The position numbers and the translations under genes were made by a program. From contig NZ_JACHWY010000001.1 in NCBI RefSeq assembly GCF_014191715.1, positions 1,116,001 to 1,180,000 on the forward strand: a stretch of DNA of 64,000 bases, written 5' to 3'. The stretch comes from Litorivivens lipolytica. GTDB taxonomy: Bacteria > Pseudomonadota > Gammaproteobacteria > Pseudomonadales > Spongiibacteraceae. Positions 18,894-27,134 of the stretch are shown in pieces (the stretch's first letter is position 1; each line of letters begins with the position of its first letter). Under the pieces are notes generated by a model. It was not told the origin of the DNA and did not search any database. It saw only the letters and a list, made by a program, of their open reading frames with translations.

Positions 18894-20696
18894 ATGGCCG
18901 TGTTCAAAGCCCCTACCCGTGATATCAAGTTTGTCATCAACGAGGTGCTCGACTTCCCGACGCACTATGCGGGGCTGCCCTGCGGCGAAGACGCTACCCC
19001 CGACATGATCGACGCGATTCTCAGTGAATGTGCGAAGTTTTGTGAAGAAGTGCTGTCGCCTCTCAATGCGGTGGGCGACCAACAAGGTTGCCAGTTCGAC
19101 GATGGCAAGGTCACCACGCCAGACGGCTTCAAGGAAGCCTACCAACAGTGGATTGAAGGTGGCTGGCAGGGACTGTCGCACCCGATCGAGTACGGGGGGC
19201 AGGGCTTACCCCTGTCACTGGGCCTGTTGAAATCCGAGCTGGTAGGCACGGCTAACTGGGCCTGGGGCATGTATCCCGGCCTCAGTCTCGGCGCTATGAA
19301 CACACTGTACGTGCACGGCACCGAGGAACAGAAACAACGCTACCTTCCTAAACTGACCAGCGCCGAGTGGACCGGCACCATGTGCCTGACCGAATCCCAC
19401 TGCGGTTCGGACCTCGGCCAGATGCGCACCCGCGCTGAACCCAATGAGGATGGCAGCTTTGCCATTACCGGCACCAAGATTTTCATCTCCGCCGGCGAAC
19501 ACGACCTGACCGACAACATCGTGCATATTGTTCTGGCCCGCACCCCCGATGCACCCGAAGGCACCAAAGGTATTTCCCTGTTTATCGTGCCGAAATTCCA
19601 TGTGGATGAAAGCGGCGAGATGGGGGAATTCAATAAGGTCAGCTGCGGTTCCATCGAACACAAGATGGGTATTCACGGCAACGCGACAGCCGTTATTAAC
19701 TTCGACGGCGCCAAAGGCTATATGCTCGGCCCGAAAAACGAAGGCCTGGCCTGCATGTTTACCTTTATGAACACCGCCCGCGTCGGCACCGCTATTCAGG
19801 GCTTAGCCGCCGCCGAGCTGGCCTACCAGAACAGCTACCCCTATGCGATGGATCGCTATTCGATGCGCTCTCTGTCCGGCCACAAAAACCCGGACAAGCC
19901 CGGTGATGCCATCATTCACCACCCGGATGTGCGCCGCATGATTCTGACCCAGAAAGCCTTTGCTGAGGGTGGTCGCGCCATGCTCTACGACGCCGCGCGT
20001 CAGGGCGACCTGATGATGTTCGCGGAAACGGAACAAGCCCGCGCCAAAGCCGATGACATGCTCGGCTTCGTCACGCCGATTCTGAAAGCTTTCCTGACCG
20101 AAACAGGACTGGAGTGCGCCAACTACGGCATGCAGGTTTACGGTGGCCACGGCTATATCGCCGAGCATGGCATGGAACAGATTGTCCGCGACGCCCGGAT
20201 TGCCACCCTTTACGAAGGCACCACCGGCATTCAGGCGATGGACCTTCTGGGCCGCAAGGTGATTCTGGATGGGCTCAAGCTCTACCGTAGTTTCAGCAAG
20301 CGCCTGTATAAATACGCCTTCAGCATTCTGTTCAAACCCGGAATGAGCAAATACGGCCGCAAACTGCTGTCACACACCTTCCTCTGGAACCGTCTGTGTC
20401 TGGGCATATTGCTACGCGCTTCGCGCAATCGCGATGCGGTCGGGGCAGCCTCTTACGATTTTCTGATGTACAGCGGTTACGTCAGCATGGCCTTTTTCTG
20501 GGCGCGCATGGCAGAAACCGCCCAACGCAAACTGGCAGAAGGTAGCGATGAAAAAGACTTCTACGAAGCCAAACTGGAAACCGCGGAGTTCTTTTTCGAA
20601 CGACTGCTGCCTCGTGCCATTGGCCATGCCGAAGCCATGCGTGGTTCGGTAGGTAGCATGATGGACATGCCACTAACACATTTCGACGTCCGCTAA
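18894..20696 (+). CDS. Acyl-CoA dehydrogenase, long (600-residue) DmdC/FadE5-like type
   Basis: FAD-dependent acyl-CoA dehydrogenase of the long form, introducing the alpha-beta double bond. Visible are the N-terminal extension, CLTESHCGSDLGQMRT and FAITGTKIFISAGEHDL (FAD and substrate contacts), YGGHGYIAEHGMEQ, and YEGTTGIQAMDLLGRK, whose Glu is the likely catalytic base. The extra C-terminal helical domain runs from about 460 to 600. Length and motifs fit mycobacterial FadE5 and 3-methylmercaptopropionyl-CoA dehydrogenase. GAGG is seven bases before the ATG. Counterparts of FadA2, FabG4 and HtdX lie 5-9 kb downstream, favouring the FadE5-like reading. Confidence 0.85.
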   Translation: MAVFKAPTRDIKFVINEVLDFPTHYAGLPCGEDATPDMIDAILSECAKFCEEVLSPLNAVGDQQGCQFDDGKVTTPDGFKEAYQQWIEGGWQGLSHPIEYGGQGLPLSLGLLKSELVGTANWAWGMYPGLSLGAMNTLYVHGTEEQKQRYLPKLTSAEWTGTMCLTESHCGSDLGQMRTRAEPNEDGSFAITGTKIFISAGEHDLTDNIVHIVLARTPDAPEGTKGISLFIVPKFHVDESGEMGEFNKVSCGSIEHKMGIHGNATAVINFDGAKGYMLGPKNEGLACMFTFMNTARVGTAIQGLAAAELAYQNSYPYAMDRYSMRSLSGHKNPDKPGDAIIHHPDVRRMILTQKAFAEGGRAMLYDAARQGDLMMFAETEQARAKADDMLGFVTPILKAFLTETGLECANYGMQVYGGHGYIAEHGMEQIVRDARIATLYEGTTGIQAMDLLGRKVILDGLKLYRSFSKRLYKYAFSILFKPGMSKYGRKLLSHTFLWNRLCLGILLRASRNRDAVGAASYDFLMYSGYVSMAFFWARMAETAQRKLAEGSDEKDFYEAKLETAEFFFERLLPRAIGHAEAMRGSVGSMMDMPLTHFDVR

Positions 20697-20712
20697 TCTC
20701 TCCGGCAAACCC

Positions 20713-20747
20713 AAGCAGCTGACGCGTCGAAACGCGCTCAGCTGCTT
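20713..20747. terminator. Strong hairpin between convergent genes
   Basis: A 10-bp stem (AAGCAGCTGA / TCAGCTGCTT) continues through a single-base bulge into a 5-bp stem (CGCGT / ACGCG) closed by a CGAA tetraloop. It lies between the acyl-CoA dehydrogenase stop and the GGDEF-EAL stop and could end both transcripts, though neither side has a long U-run. Confidence 0.55.
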
Positions 20748-20774
20748 GCCTAACCCCTCTCAACCCATCAGGCG

Positions 20775-23054
20775 TCAAGCAGCCTCGAGATAGCGCTCCG
20801 CATCAGCGGGCAGCATGGGCTTGGCGAAGATATAGCCCTGCGCCATATCACAGCCCCACTCTCGCAACATCTCGAGCTGATCCTCAGATTCAACCCCCTC
20901 GGCAATCACATTGAGATCAATTGAACGGGCCATCGAGATCAATCCGCGAACGATATTGGCGTGCTTCACGGAACCTTTAATCTTGAATACAAAGCTCTTA
21001 TCAATTTTCAGTTTGCTGATATGCAGCTTGTACAGGTTTTCGAGACTGCTGTAGCCGGTGCCAAAATCATCCAATGCTATGCGAAAACCGTGGCGCGCAA
21101 GCACACGAATATTTTCTGCAACGACTTCCTCATTGTGAATGACCGCCGTTTCGGTGAACTCCAACACCAAATCACCCGGACACAAGCCATAGGTCTCTAA
21201 CTGAATCAGGAACTTTTCCGCTCCGTCTACGTTTTCCAGCGTCGAGGGAGACAGATTAAAACTAATCGGCGGTACACAATAACCACGACGCTTCCAATCC
21301 CTAATTTGACTGGAAATGTGTTTCAAAACAACGGTGCTGACTGCATCTATTAAACCTGTTTTCTCGGCTAAAGGAATAAACTCGACGGGAGAAACAGAAC
21401 CCAGGCGCGGCGAATCCCAGCGGACCAGCGCCTCAAACCCGGCAACGCCGCTATTGGAAATTTCCATGAGCGGCTGAAATACCACGAAAAGCTCATTGCG
21501 CTCAATTGCATGGTGCAATTCATTTCTGACGGTTTCAAAACGTGCAGAAATCTTAGCCATGGACTCTTCATACACGGTAATACTGCCGCGGCGAGACGAT
21601 TTCGAACGAGCCAACGCGATTTCTGCGCCATTTATGCTCTCCTGCCAGTCAAAACCAAATGCATTCAGGGTAATAAGCCCCGACGAAAAACCAGCTTTGA
21701 GCTGCAAGCCATCAATGTCATAGGACTTCGAAATGGAATACAGCAGTTGGGAGAATCGTTTTTGCGGACAATCAACATCCTCAATTGAATGCACGATCAG
21801 GAAAGTATCGGCCCCGTAGCGGCAGACAAAATCTGCGGCCTGCACATGCTCTGCCAGCCTGTTAGCGACCTGTTTAAGCAACGAATTACCCACAGCTTGC
21901 CCGTAAACGTCGTTAATACGAGCAAAGTAATCAATACTGACAATTCCGAGCAGGGCATCGCCCGCTTGCTTGCTATCCGAAAATTGACGAAGCCATTGCT
22001 TCATCTTCCTACGGTTGGGCAAAGACGTCAGCGGATCGTGATGGGCAAGATGACGATACTTTTCTTCTGACCGCTTGGTTCGCGAAATATCGATCGAAAC
22101 ACCTACCATATGCCGACTGCTCTCCGTGGTGCGGCACAAGGTGGTTCCCTTGTTTAGAATCCAGCGAGTATCACCATCCGCTGACTCCACTCGATATTCA
22201 ATTTCGAAGGGAGTTGAATAACGTTTGGCTTCCAGCATTGTCCACCGGACGGCCGGGTAGTCATCCTTATGAATAAACTGCCTTAAATCTCCGGGACGTT
22301 TCAGTTTACTGCCCACCTGTCGTTCCATTTCCTCGGACACGGTCAAGACATCCAGACCTTGATCCCACTCCCATATCCCTACGGATCCGGCCTCCGCGGC
22401 AAGACGAAGCATCTCTTCACTCCGCGCCAAAGATTCTCTGGCGACAGTCTGCTCATGAATATCCCGGCATGCACCCACCCACTCGACAACCGCACCAGAC
22501 TCATCTGTTACTGGAAAGATATCATTCCGGTAATGGCGAAATTCTCCCGTCAGGTTTAAACGCGACACACTAGTGAAGGACTGGCTCTTTTCCAAAGCAG
22601 TCATCCACAGACGAGTTTCCGTCTTCAGGTCACCGGGGTGAATCAGGTGGTTATTCAGCGCATATTCCACCATCGCAGGGTCCAGTTCTTTACAGTGAAC
22701 TATGCCAAAATCCCTGGCATCCGCATCGCACCGCCAGATCAGGTCGTAAGCCCCACGACTGATCATGCTAAGTACTTCCGCATTCCGCTCAGCCCGTGTT
22801 AATCGATGGCCCAACCGGGCGCTAAGAAAGTAGAACATCATGGCTGAAATCAGTACAAAGAGAATGCCCTTGGCGATCTGCAGCGACGTCATTTCCAGCA
22901 GCGTATCGGGAACCTGTAGCAGTAGGAGAAAGATATCGGAGAGCAGAATCCAGCTGATACCGAAAACACAAAAAGCTAGGTACGGCAGCTTGGTAAGTAC
23001 GAAAGACGGCTGTGAGTTGTCAGCGGAAAAACAGCTTCTGATGTCGGGCGGCAC
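20775..23054 (-). CDS. Membrane PAS-GGDEF-EAL protein, probable c-di-GMP phosphodiesterase
   Basis: Two N-terminal transmembrane helices (about 25-45 and 55-75) are followed by two PAS/PAC regions, a GGDEF domain (about 330-490) and an EAL domain (about 505-755). The diguanylate cyclase signature is degenerate: RYGADTF replaces RYGGDEF, so synthesis is unlikely. The EAL domain keeps EALVRW, FNLSPSTL, LEFTET, DDFGTGYSSL, KIDKSF and EGVE, so it should hydrolyse c-di-GMP. GTG at 23054 is chosen for its AGAGGA six bases upstream. An ATG at 23096 would add 14 residues but has no ribosome binding site. Upstream lie a promoter-like pair and a palindrome. Confidence 0.87.
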   Translation of the reverse strand: MPPDIRSCFSADNSQPSFVLTKLPYLAFCVFGISWILLSDIFLLLLQVPDTLLEMTSLQIAKGILFVLISAMMFYFLSARLGHRLTRAERNAEVLSMISRGAYDLIWRCDADARDFGIVHCKELDPAMVEYALNNHLIHPGDLKTETRLWMTALEKSQSFTSVSRLNLTGEFRHYRNDIFPVTDESGAVVEWVGACRDIHEQTVARESLARSEEMLRLAAEAGSVGIWEWDQGLDVLTVSEEMERQVGSKLKRPGDLRQFIHKDDYPAVRWTMLEAKRYSTPFEIEYRVESADGDTRWILNKGTTLCRTTESSRHMVGVSIDISRTKRSEEKYRHLAHHDPLTSLPNRRKMKQWLRQFSDSKQAGDALLGIVSIDYFARINDVYGQAVGNSLLKQVANRLAEHVQAADFVCRYGADTFLIVHSIEDVDCPQKRFSQLLYSISKSYDIDGLQLKAGFSSGLITLNAFGFDWQESINGAEIALARSKSSRRGSITVYEESMAKISARFETVRNELHHAIERNELFVVFQPLMEISNSGVAGFEALVRWDSPRLGSVSPVEFIPLAEKTGLIDAVSTVVLKHISSQIRDWKRRGYCVPPISFNLSPSTLENVDGAEKFLIQLETYGLCPGDLVLEFTETAVIHNEEVVAENIRVLARHGFRIALDDFGTGYSSLENLYKLHISKLKIDKSFVFKIKGSVKHANIVRGLISMARSIDLNVIAEGVESEDQLEMLREWGCDMAQGYIFAKPMLPADAERYLEAA

Positions 23055-23119
23055 GCCATTTCCTCTTGAGTAGCGAACAAAGAACCAAGGATGCATATTT
23101 TAAAGATCTGTAACCTTGA

Positions 23120-23148
23120 TCTATAATTCGAGAAGCTACTCACGTCAG
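23120..23148 (-). promoter_or_regulatory. Candidate sigma-70 promoter of the GGDEF-EAL gene
   Basis: On the minus strand CTGACG (23148-23143) and TATAGA (23125-23120) are 17 bases apart, each matching the consensus at four of six places. The start of transcription would fall about 59 bases before the preferred GTG. Confidence 0.4.
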
Positions 23149-23164
23149 TGTGGCCACTACGTAC

Positions 23165-23179
23165 GGACATCACATGTCC
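23165..23179. promoter_or_regulatory. Perfect palindrome upstream of the GGDEF-EAL promoter
   Basis: GGACAT-CAC-ATGTCC, a 6-3-6 palindrome centred about 25 bases upstream of the proposed -35 element. The position suits an activator site; the binding protein is unknown. Confidence 0.35.
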
Positions 23180-23232
23180 TGTCGTCCAATAGCGACAGCC
23201 ATAATGGATACCTCAAAAATAAGGGATACGAC

Positions 23233-23742
23233 TCAATCCTCTGCCAGCAAAAGCTTAATCTCGCGCCGCAATTTGGTCTGATCGCCCGGCTTGAAGCCTC
23301 GGTGAATTGCCCTTACCCGCCCTTGCCGATCTAAAAGAAATCCCGTTGGCATGCCCTTCACTCCCAGTGCTTCGGGCAGGCTACCATCATCTTTTAGCAC
23401 CGGATAACTCACCGGGAATCGTTTTAGAAAGCGACGGCCCTCGGCGGCATCCTCGTCGAGATTAATGGCTACCACCACAAAGCCCTGATCAGAAAACTCA
23501 TGGTAGAACTCATTCAGCGCGGGCAGAGACAACCGACAGGGACCACACCAGGAAGCCCAAAAATCCAGATAGACCACGCGCCCGATAAACTGTCGACTAC
23601 TGAGCTCGCCGCTGGCGATCAGTCCGGGACGGGTGAAATCGGGAAGAGTATCGCCGGTCGCGAGCGCTAGTGTCGAAGGAGTCTGAATGACAAGCGCTAC
23701 TAGCACAAGGCGTTTCATCCTAGAGAAATTTATCGAAACCAT
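23233..23742 (-). CDS. TlpA-family periplasmic thioredoxin-like protein
   Basis: A 169-residue secreted thiol-disulfide oxidoreductase. The signal peptide (KRLVLVALVIQTPSTLALA) is followed by a redoxin domain with the active site FWASWCGPCRLSLP and the cis-Pro loop GVKGMPTGFLLD. The ATG at 23742 has GGAG eight bases upstream; the later ATG at 23718 lacks a site. TlpA proteins reduce exported cysteines, for example in cytochrome c or copper-site maturation, but no such gene is adjacent. It lies upstream of the GGDEF-EAL gene with a 180-base gap, so joint transcription is uncertain. Confidence 0.88.
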   Translation of the reverse strand: MVSINFSRMKRLVLVALVIQTPSTLALATGDTLPDFTRPGLIASGELSSRQFIGRVVYLDFWASWCGPCRLSLPALNEFYHEFSDQGFVVVAINLDEDAAEGRRFLKRFPVSYPVLKDDGSLPEALGVKGMPTGFLLDRQGRVRAIHRGFKPGDQTKLRREIKLLLAED

Positions 23743-23890
23743 GGGTTTGACTCCACTCTCCTATTGGAATCCTAGTCGGCAACTTTCCGCCACGAACTAT
23801 GAATTTTCAACTTTATCCCATAAACGACATGATTGTGCTGACCAGTGCAGCTACTTTCGGACTTATAGACCTACTAGCAAAAACTGACTT

Positions 23891-23899
23891 TGCTACACT
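23891..23899 (+). promoter_or_regulatory. Candidate extended -10 promoter of the enoyl-CoA hydratase gene
   Basis: TGCTACACT has the TGn extension and a TACACT hexamer about 35 bases before the hydratase ATG. No good -35 hexamer is seen, as is usual for extended -10 promoters. Confidence 0.3.
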
Positions 23900-23933
23900 C
23901 GGTGGCTACATAACATTGCCAACGAGCTACAAC

Positions 23934-24818
23934 ATGACCTACTCCACCCTCGACTACCAGATTCAAGATCACATCCTCACTCTGACCCTCAATCGCCCAG
24001 AGCAGATGAATGCCTTTACCGTCACGATGGCCAATGAGCTGATTGACGCTTTCAATCGCGCCAGCGAAGACGATGAGGTACGAGCGATTGTCGTCACCGG
24101 TGCCGGCAAGGCATTTTGTGCCGGCATGGACCTCAAAGCTGAAGGCAACGTGTTTGGTCTCAATGAATCATTACAGCCAGGGCTGGAGGATATGGAACGA
24201 CTGGACGACCCCGAAATCCTTCACGGCCTGCGCGACACCGGTGGTCGCGTTACCCTGGCCATTTTTGAATGCAAAAAACCCGTTATCGCCGCCATTAACG
24301 GTGCCGCTGTCGGCATCGGTATCACGATGACACTGGCCATGGATATCCGTCTGGCATCCGACAAGGCGCGCATAGGCTTTGTCTTCAATCGCATTGGGAT
24401 TGTGCCGGAAGCCTGTTCCAGCTGGTTTCTGCCGCGGGTGGTGGGTTTGAGCCAGGCGCTGGAATGGACTTACTCCGCCGAGGTATTTGACGCGGAAGAA
24501 GCCAAAAAGGGTGGCTTGGTCAAAGCGATCGTACCCGCAGATCAGCTACTGGAAGAAGCCTACCGCATTGCCCGAAAACTCGCGAAGAAGTCTCCGCTGG
24601 CCATCGCCCTGACCCGACAGATGCTCTACCGCAATGCCGCTGAGCCACATCCGCTGGCGGCACATAAGATCGATTCACTGGCCGTATTCTACGCGTCACA
24701 GAAAGATGGCAAGGAAGGCATCAGCGCCTTTCTGGAAAAACGTGACGCCAATTTCAGTAGCAGCGCCAGCAAGGATATGCCGGCGTTTTACGAGGATTGG
24801 ATTAAACGCTATAGCTGA
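23934..24818 (+). CDS. Enoyl-CoA hydratase/isomerase family protein
   Basis: A 294-residue crotonase-fold enzyme. The substrate loop LNRPEQMNAFT, the first oxyanion element KAFCAGMDLKAEG, the helix AAINGAAVGIGITMTLAMD with the second oxyanion Gly, and GIVPEACSSWFLPRVVG are clear. In the usual hydratase positions the sequence has Pro-Glu-Ala, so one catalytic Glu appears kept. It should hydrate or isomerise an enoyl-CoA in the surrounding catabolic set. Starting at MTYSTLDY gives the family length; the ribosome binding site is weak. It ends in a 10-base convergent overlap with the dienelactone hydrolase gene. Confidence 0.87.
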   Translation: MTYSTLDYQIQDHILTLTLNRPEQMNAFTVTMANELIDAFNRASEDDEVRAIVVTGAGKAFCAGMDLKAEGNVFGLNESLQPGLEDMERLDDPEILHGLRDTGGRVTLAIFECKKPVIAAINGAAVGIGITMTLAMDIRLASDKARIGFVFNRIGIVPEACSSWFLPRVVGLSQALEWTYSAEVFDAEEAKKGGLVKAIVPADQLLEEAYRIARKLAKKSPLAIALTRQMLYRNAAEPHPLAAHKIDSLAVFYASQKDGKEGISAFLEKRDANFSSSASKDMPAFYEDWIKRYS

Positions 24819-25516
24819 TCACGCAGGCAGCGTTTAAACAGGGCTTTACTGGCTTTCCAGTAGCGTTGCTGCGCGTCGTAATTGAACGATGGCAGCGACG
24901 CAAAGGCGAAGCCGTGATGGGCGCCTTCGTACACCTCGAGTTGATGACTGATCTGTGCACCTTCCAGCGCAGACTGTAGTTCTGCCACCTGCTCGGTATC
25001 GGCATAAGGATCTTCGTCGGCAATGGCTATATAGAGCTCGGCCTTCGCCTTCACTACTACGCGATGGGGCGAATCTTCAGCGTCTGTCGCAATCCCCCCC
25101 GGATGAATCGCTGCTGCTGCGGCGATATCGTCTGGAAAGGTGCCCGCCAGATACAGCGCATTAGCGCCACCCATGCAAAAACCCAGCAGCCCCACCGGGC
25201 GCTCAGAAAAACTCTCCAATACGGCGCCAATATCCTCTTTGGCTTTGGCGTGGCTGTAGCTACTGTAGAGCCGCATCACCGTTTCATGGATTTTCGGGTT
25301 ACTAAAATCCATATCTTCATGGTGACCATCCCGGTAATACAGGTTGGGAAGGACCACGGAGTAGCCTTCACGAACAAGATCTCGAGCAAGGTTTCGCAGC
25401 TCGTCGCGCACCCCGATAGCGTCCATCAGCAGAATAACCAGCGGCGCGCACTGCGTTTTTTCATAGAGGTAGACTGGCATATTGCCGGACGGGGTTCGCA
25501 GGGTGATGGTTTTCAA
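24809..25516 (-). CDS. Dienelactone hydrolase family protein
   Basis: A 235-residue alpha/beta hydrolase of the DLH type. The nucleophile elbow is GFCMGG with Cys, typical of dienelactone hydrolases; the Asp is in IADEDPYAD and the His in GAHHGF, completing a Cys-Asp-His triad. The TTG start has GGAG seven bases upstream. It lies downstream of the thiolase gene on the same strand, with a 160-base gap that contains a 20-base tandem repeat. A true dienelactone substrate is not expected here; a lactone or ester from steroid breakdown is conceivable. It is not an HsaD-type C-C hydrolase, which uses Ser. Confidence 0.85.
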   Translation of the reverse strand: MKTITLRTPSGNMPVYLYEKTQCAPLVILLMDAIGVRDELRNLARDLVREGYSVVLPNLYYRDGHHEDMDFSNPKIHETVMRLYSSYSHAKAKEDIGAVLESFSERPVGLLGFCMGGANALYLAGTFPDDIAAAAAIHPGGIATDAEDSPHRVVVKAKAELYIAIADEDPYADTEQVAELQSALEGAQISHQLEVYEGAHHGFAFASLPSFNYDAQQRYWKASKALFKRCLRDQL

Positions 25517-25600
25517 GGCCAGGCTCCATTTGCCATGAATAATAGATACCTAGCCTATCAAATGACGAGGGAATCACCCAATCGTAAATCCATCAGCTCA

Positions 25601-25680
25601 ACGTTAGAGAGGAGCCTTCAGCGCTGAGTAAGAGCCCTCAGCTCTCGGTAAGACCCCTCCGCGCTGTAAAAAGACTCAAC
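25601..25680. repeat. Four degenerate 20-base tandem repeats
   Basis: With an exact 20-base period, units at 25601, 25621, 25641 and 25661 share a pattern close to GCGCTG-rGTA-AGAGCCCTCA. The second and third units agree best. The array lies just after the thiolase stop and 85-165 bases upstream of the dienelactone hydrolase start. Two helical turns per unit would suit a DNA-binding protein, but function is unknown. Confidence 0.45.
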
Positions 25681-26962
25681 GCTCTAGAATGGCCGTAATA
25701 CCCTGGCCGCCCGCAGCACAGATTGAGATCAGTCCACGACCACTGCCCTTTTCTTCCAGTATTTTGGCCAGTGTTGCGACCACCCGCCCACCGGTTGCCG
25801 CAAAGGGATGCCCCGTGGCAATGGAAGAGCCATTAATATTGAGCTTACTGCGATCAATACTGCCCAGCGCGCCGTCGCGGCCGAGCTTGGTGCGGCAATA
25901 GTCATCGTCTTCCCAGGCCTTGAGTGTCGCCAGCACCTGCGCCGCGAAGGCTTCGTGAATTTCATAGAAGTCGAAATCCTGCAGCGACAATCCGGCGCGA
26001 TCGAGCATGCGCGGTACCGCGTACACCGGTGCCAGCAACAGGCCCTCCTTCTCACCGGCCTGACCGGTGAAATCCACGGCCGCCGCCTCAACCATCGTCA
26101 GATAGGCACGCACCGGCAGGTCATTGGCAGACGCCCATTCTTCACTGGCCAACAGCACGCACGAGGCACCATCGGTCAAGGTTGAAGAGTTCCCGGCTGT
26201 AAGCGTGCCGTTCTCGCGATCAAACGCCGGCTTCAGACTGGCGAGCTTTTCCAGCGTGGTATCACCGCGCAGGTTGTTGTCGCGCTCCAGCCCTTTGTAC
26301 GGCGTAATCAGATCGTCAAAAAAGCCGCGATCGTAAGCAGCCGCCAGCTTTTGATGACTGCTCAAGGCCAGCGCATCCTGATCTTCGCGGGCAATATTCC
26401 ACGCCTTGGCAGTAACTTCCGTATGGCCGCCCATCGACAAGCCGGTGCGCGGCTCAGCGTTTTGCGGGATAGCGGGTACGAGATGACTCGGGCGCAGGCG
26501 GAACACTTGCTTGAGGCGTTGACCCAAGGTTTTGGATCGATTGATTTCCAGCAGCACTTTGCGGAAACCTTCATTAACCGCGATAGGAGCATCAGACGTA
26601 GTGTCCGTGCCGCCGGCGATACCGCAGTCAATCTGACCCAAGGCGATTTTATTGGCCACAATATTCAGCGCCTGCAGGCCGGTACCACAGGCCTGTTGAA
26701 CATCGACACAGGGTGTACTTGGATCAAGGCTGGTACTGAGCACCGATTCACGCACCAGATTAAAATCCCGGGCATGCTTCATGACGGCACCGGCGGTGAC
26801 CTCTCCGATACGCTTGCCCTGCAGATTGTAGCGCTGTACCAGACCCTCTATCGCAGCGCTCAGCATATCCTGATTGCTGGCACCGAACAGGGCCGTGTTG
26901 GAGCGGGCAAAGGGAATGCGATTACCGCCAATAATGGCAACGCGGCGAACAGTCTGAGTCAT
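25676..26962 (-). CDS. Acetyl-CoA C-acyltransferase (thiolase, FadI/FadA2-like)
   Basis: Beta-ketothiolase of 428 residues performing the last, thiolytic step of beta-oxidation. The nucleophile Cys is in VDVQQACGTGLQAL (about 95), the His in NINGSSIATGHPFAATG (about 380), and the second Cys in SICAAGGQGITAIL near the C-terminus. NEAF is replaced by HEAFAAQVL, as in the FadI/trifunctional-beta-like branch. The ATG at 26962 follows GGAGG by five bases. It is divergent from the FabG4-like gene, the same arrangement as fadA2/fabG4 in mycobacteria. Confidence 0.93.
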   Translation of the reverse strand: MTQTVRRVAIIGGNRIPFARSNTALFGASNQDMLSAAIEGLVQRYNLQGKRIGEVTAGAVMKHARDFNLVRESVLSTSLDPSTPCVDVQQACGTGLQALNIVANKIALGQIDCGIAGGTDTTSDAPIAVNEGFRKVLLEINRSKTLGQRLKQVFRLRPSHLVPAIPQNAEPRTGLSMGGHTEVTAKAWNIAREDQDALALSSHQKLAAAYDRGFFDDLITPYKGLERDNNLRGDTTLEKLASLKPAFDRENGTLTAGNSSTLTDGASCVLLASEEWASANDLPVRAYLTMVEAAAVDFTGQAGEKEGLLLAPVYAVPRMLDRAGLSLQDFDFYEIHEAFAAQVLATLKAWEDDDYCRTKLGRDGALGSIDRSKLNINGSSIATGHPFAATGGRVVATLAKILEEKGSGRGLISICAAGGQGITAILER

Positions 26963-27051
26963 GGCAACCTCCATTAAGTTGCGGGCAGTATAATCCGGCA
27001 GAATCTGGCAGCATTGGCTGAGCTGCCGCGAGGCCCCGGCTTTGCCGTCAA

Positions 27052-27079
27052 TTCACGCGCGGCCAAGGCTGACTACAAT
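27052..27079 (+). promoter_or_regulatory. Candidate promoter of the FabG4-like gene
   Basis: TTCACG (27052-27057) and TACAAT (27074-27079) are separated by 16 bases. An 18-base tandem repeat starts at the end of the -10 hexamer, where a repressor could act. Confidence 0.35.
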
Positions 27080-27114
27080 ACACCGGAATTTAGAAATACA
27101 CCGAAATCTAAAGA
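27079..27114. repeat. Two tandem 18-base repeats in the FabG4-like leader
   Basis: TACACCGGAATTTAGAAA (27079-27096) and TACACCGAAATCTAAAGA (27097-27114) agree at 14 of 18 positions. They span the likely transcription start, between the candidate -10 and the ATG at 27135. Confidence 0.45.
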
Positions 27115-27134
27115 CTGATGCAGGATACGCGAGA

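Noticed and set aside
24809-25516. HsaD-type meta-cleavage hydrolase
   Set aside because: The nucleophile elbow GFCMGG has Cys and the fold is that of dienelactone hydrolase, whereas HsaD uses Ser in a different motif.
25601-25680. CRISPR array
   Set aside because: Units are contiguous, degenerate and lack unique spacers; no cas genes are nearby.
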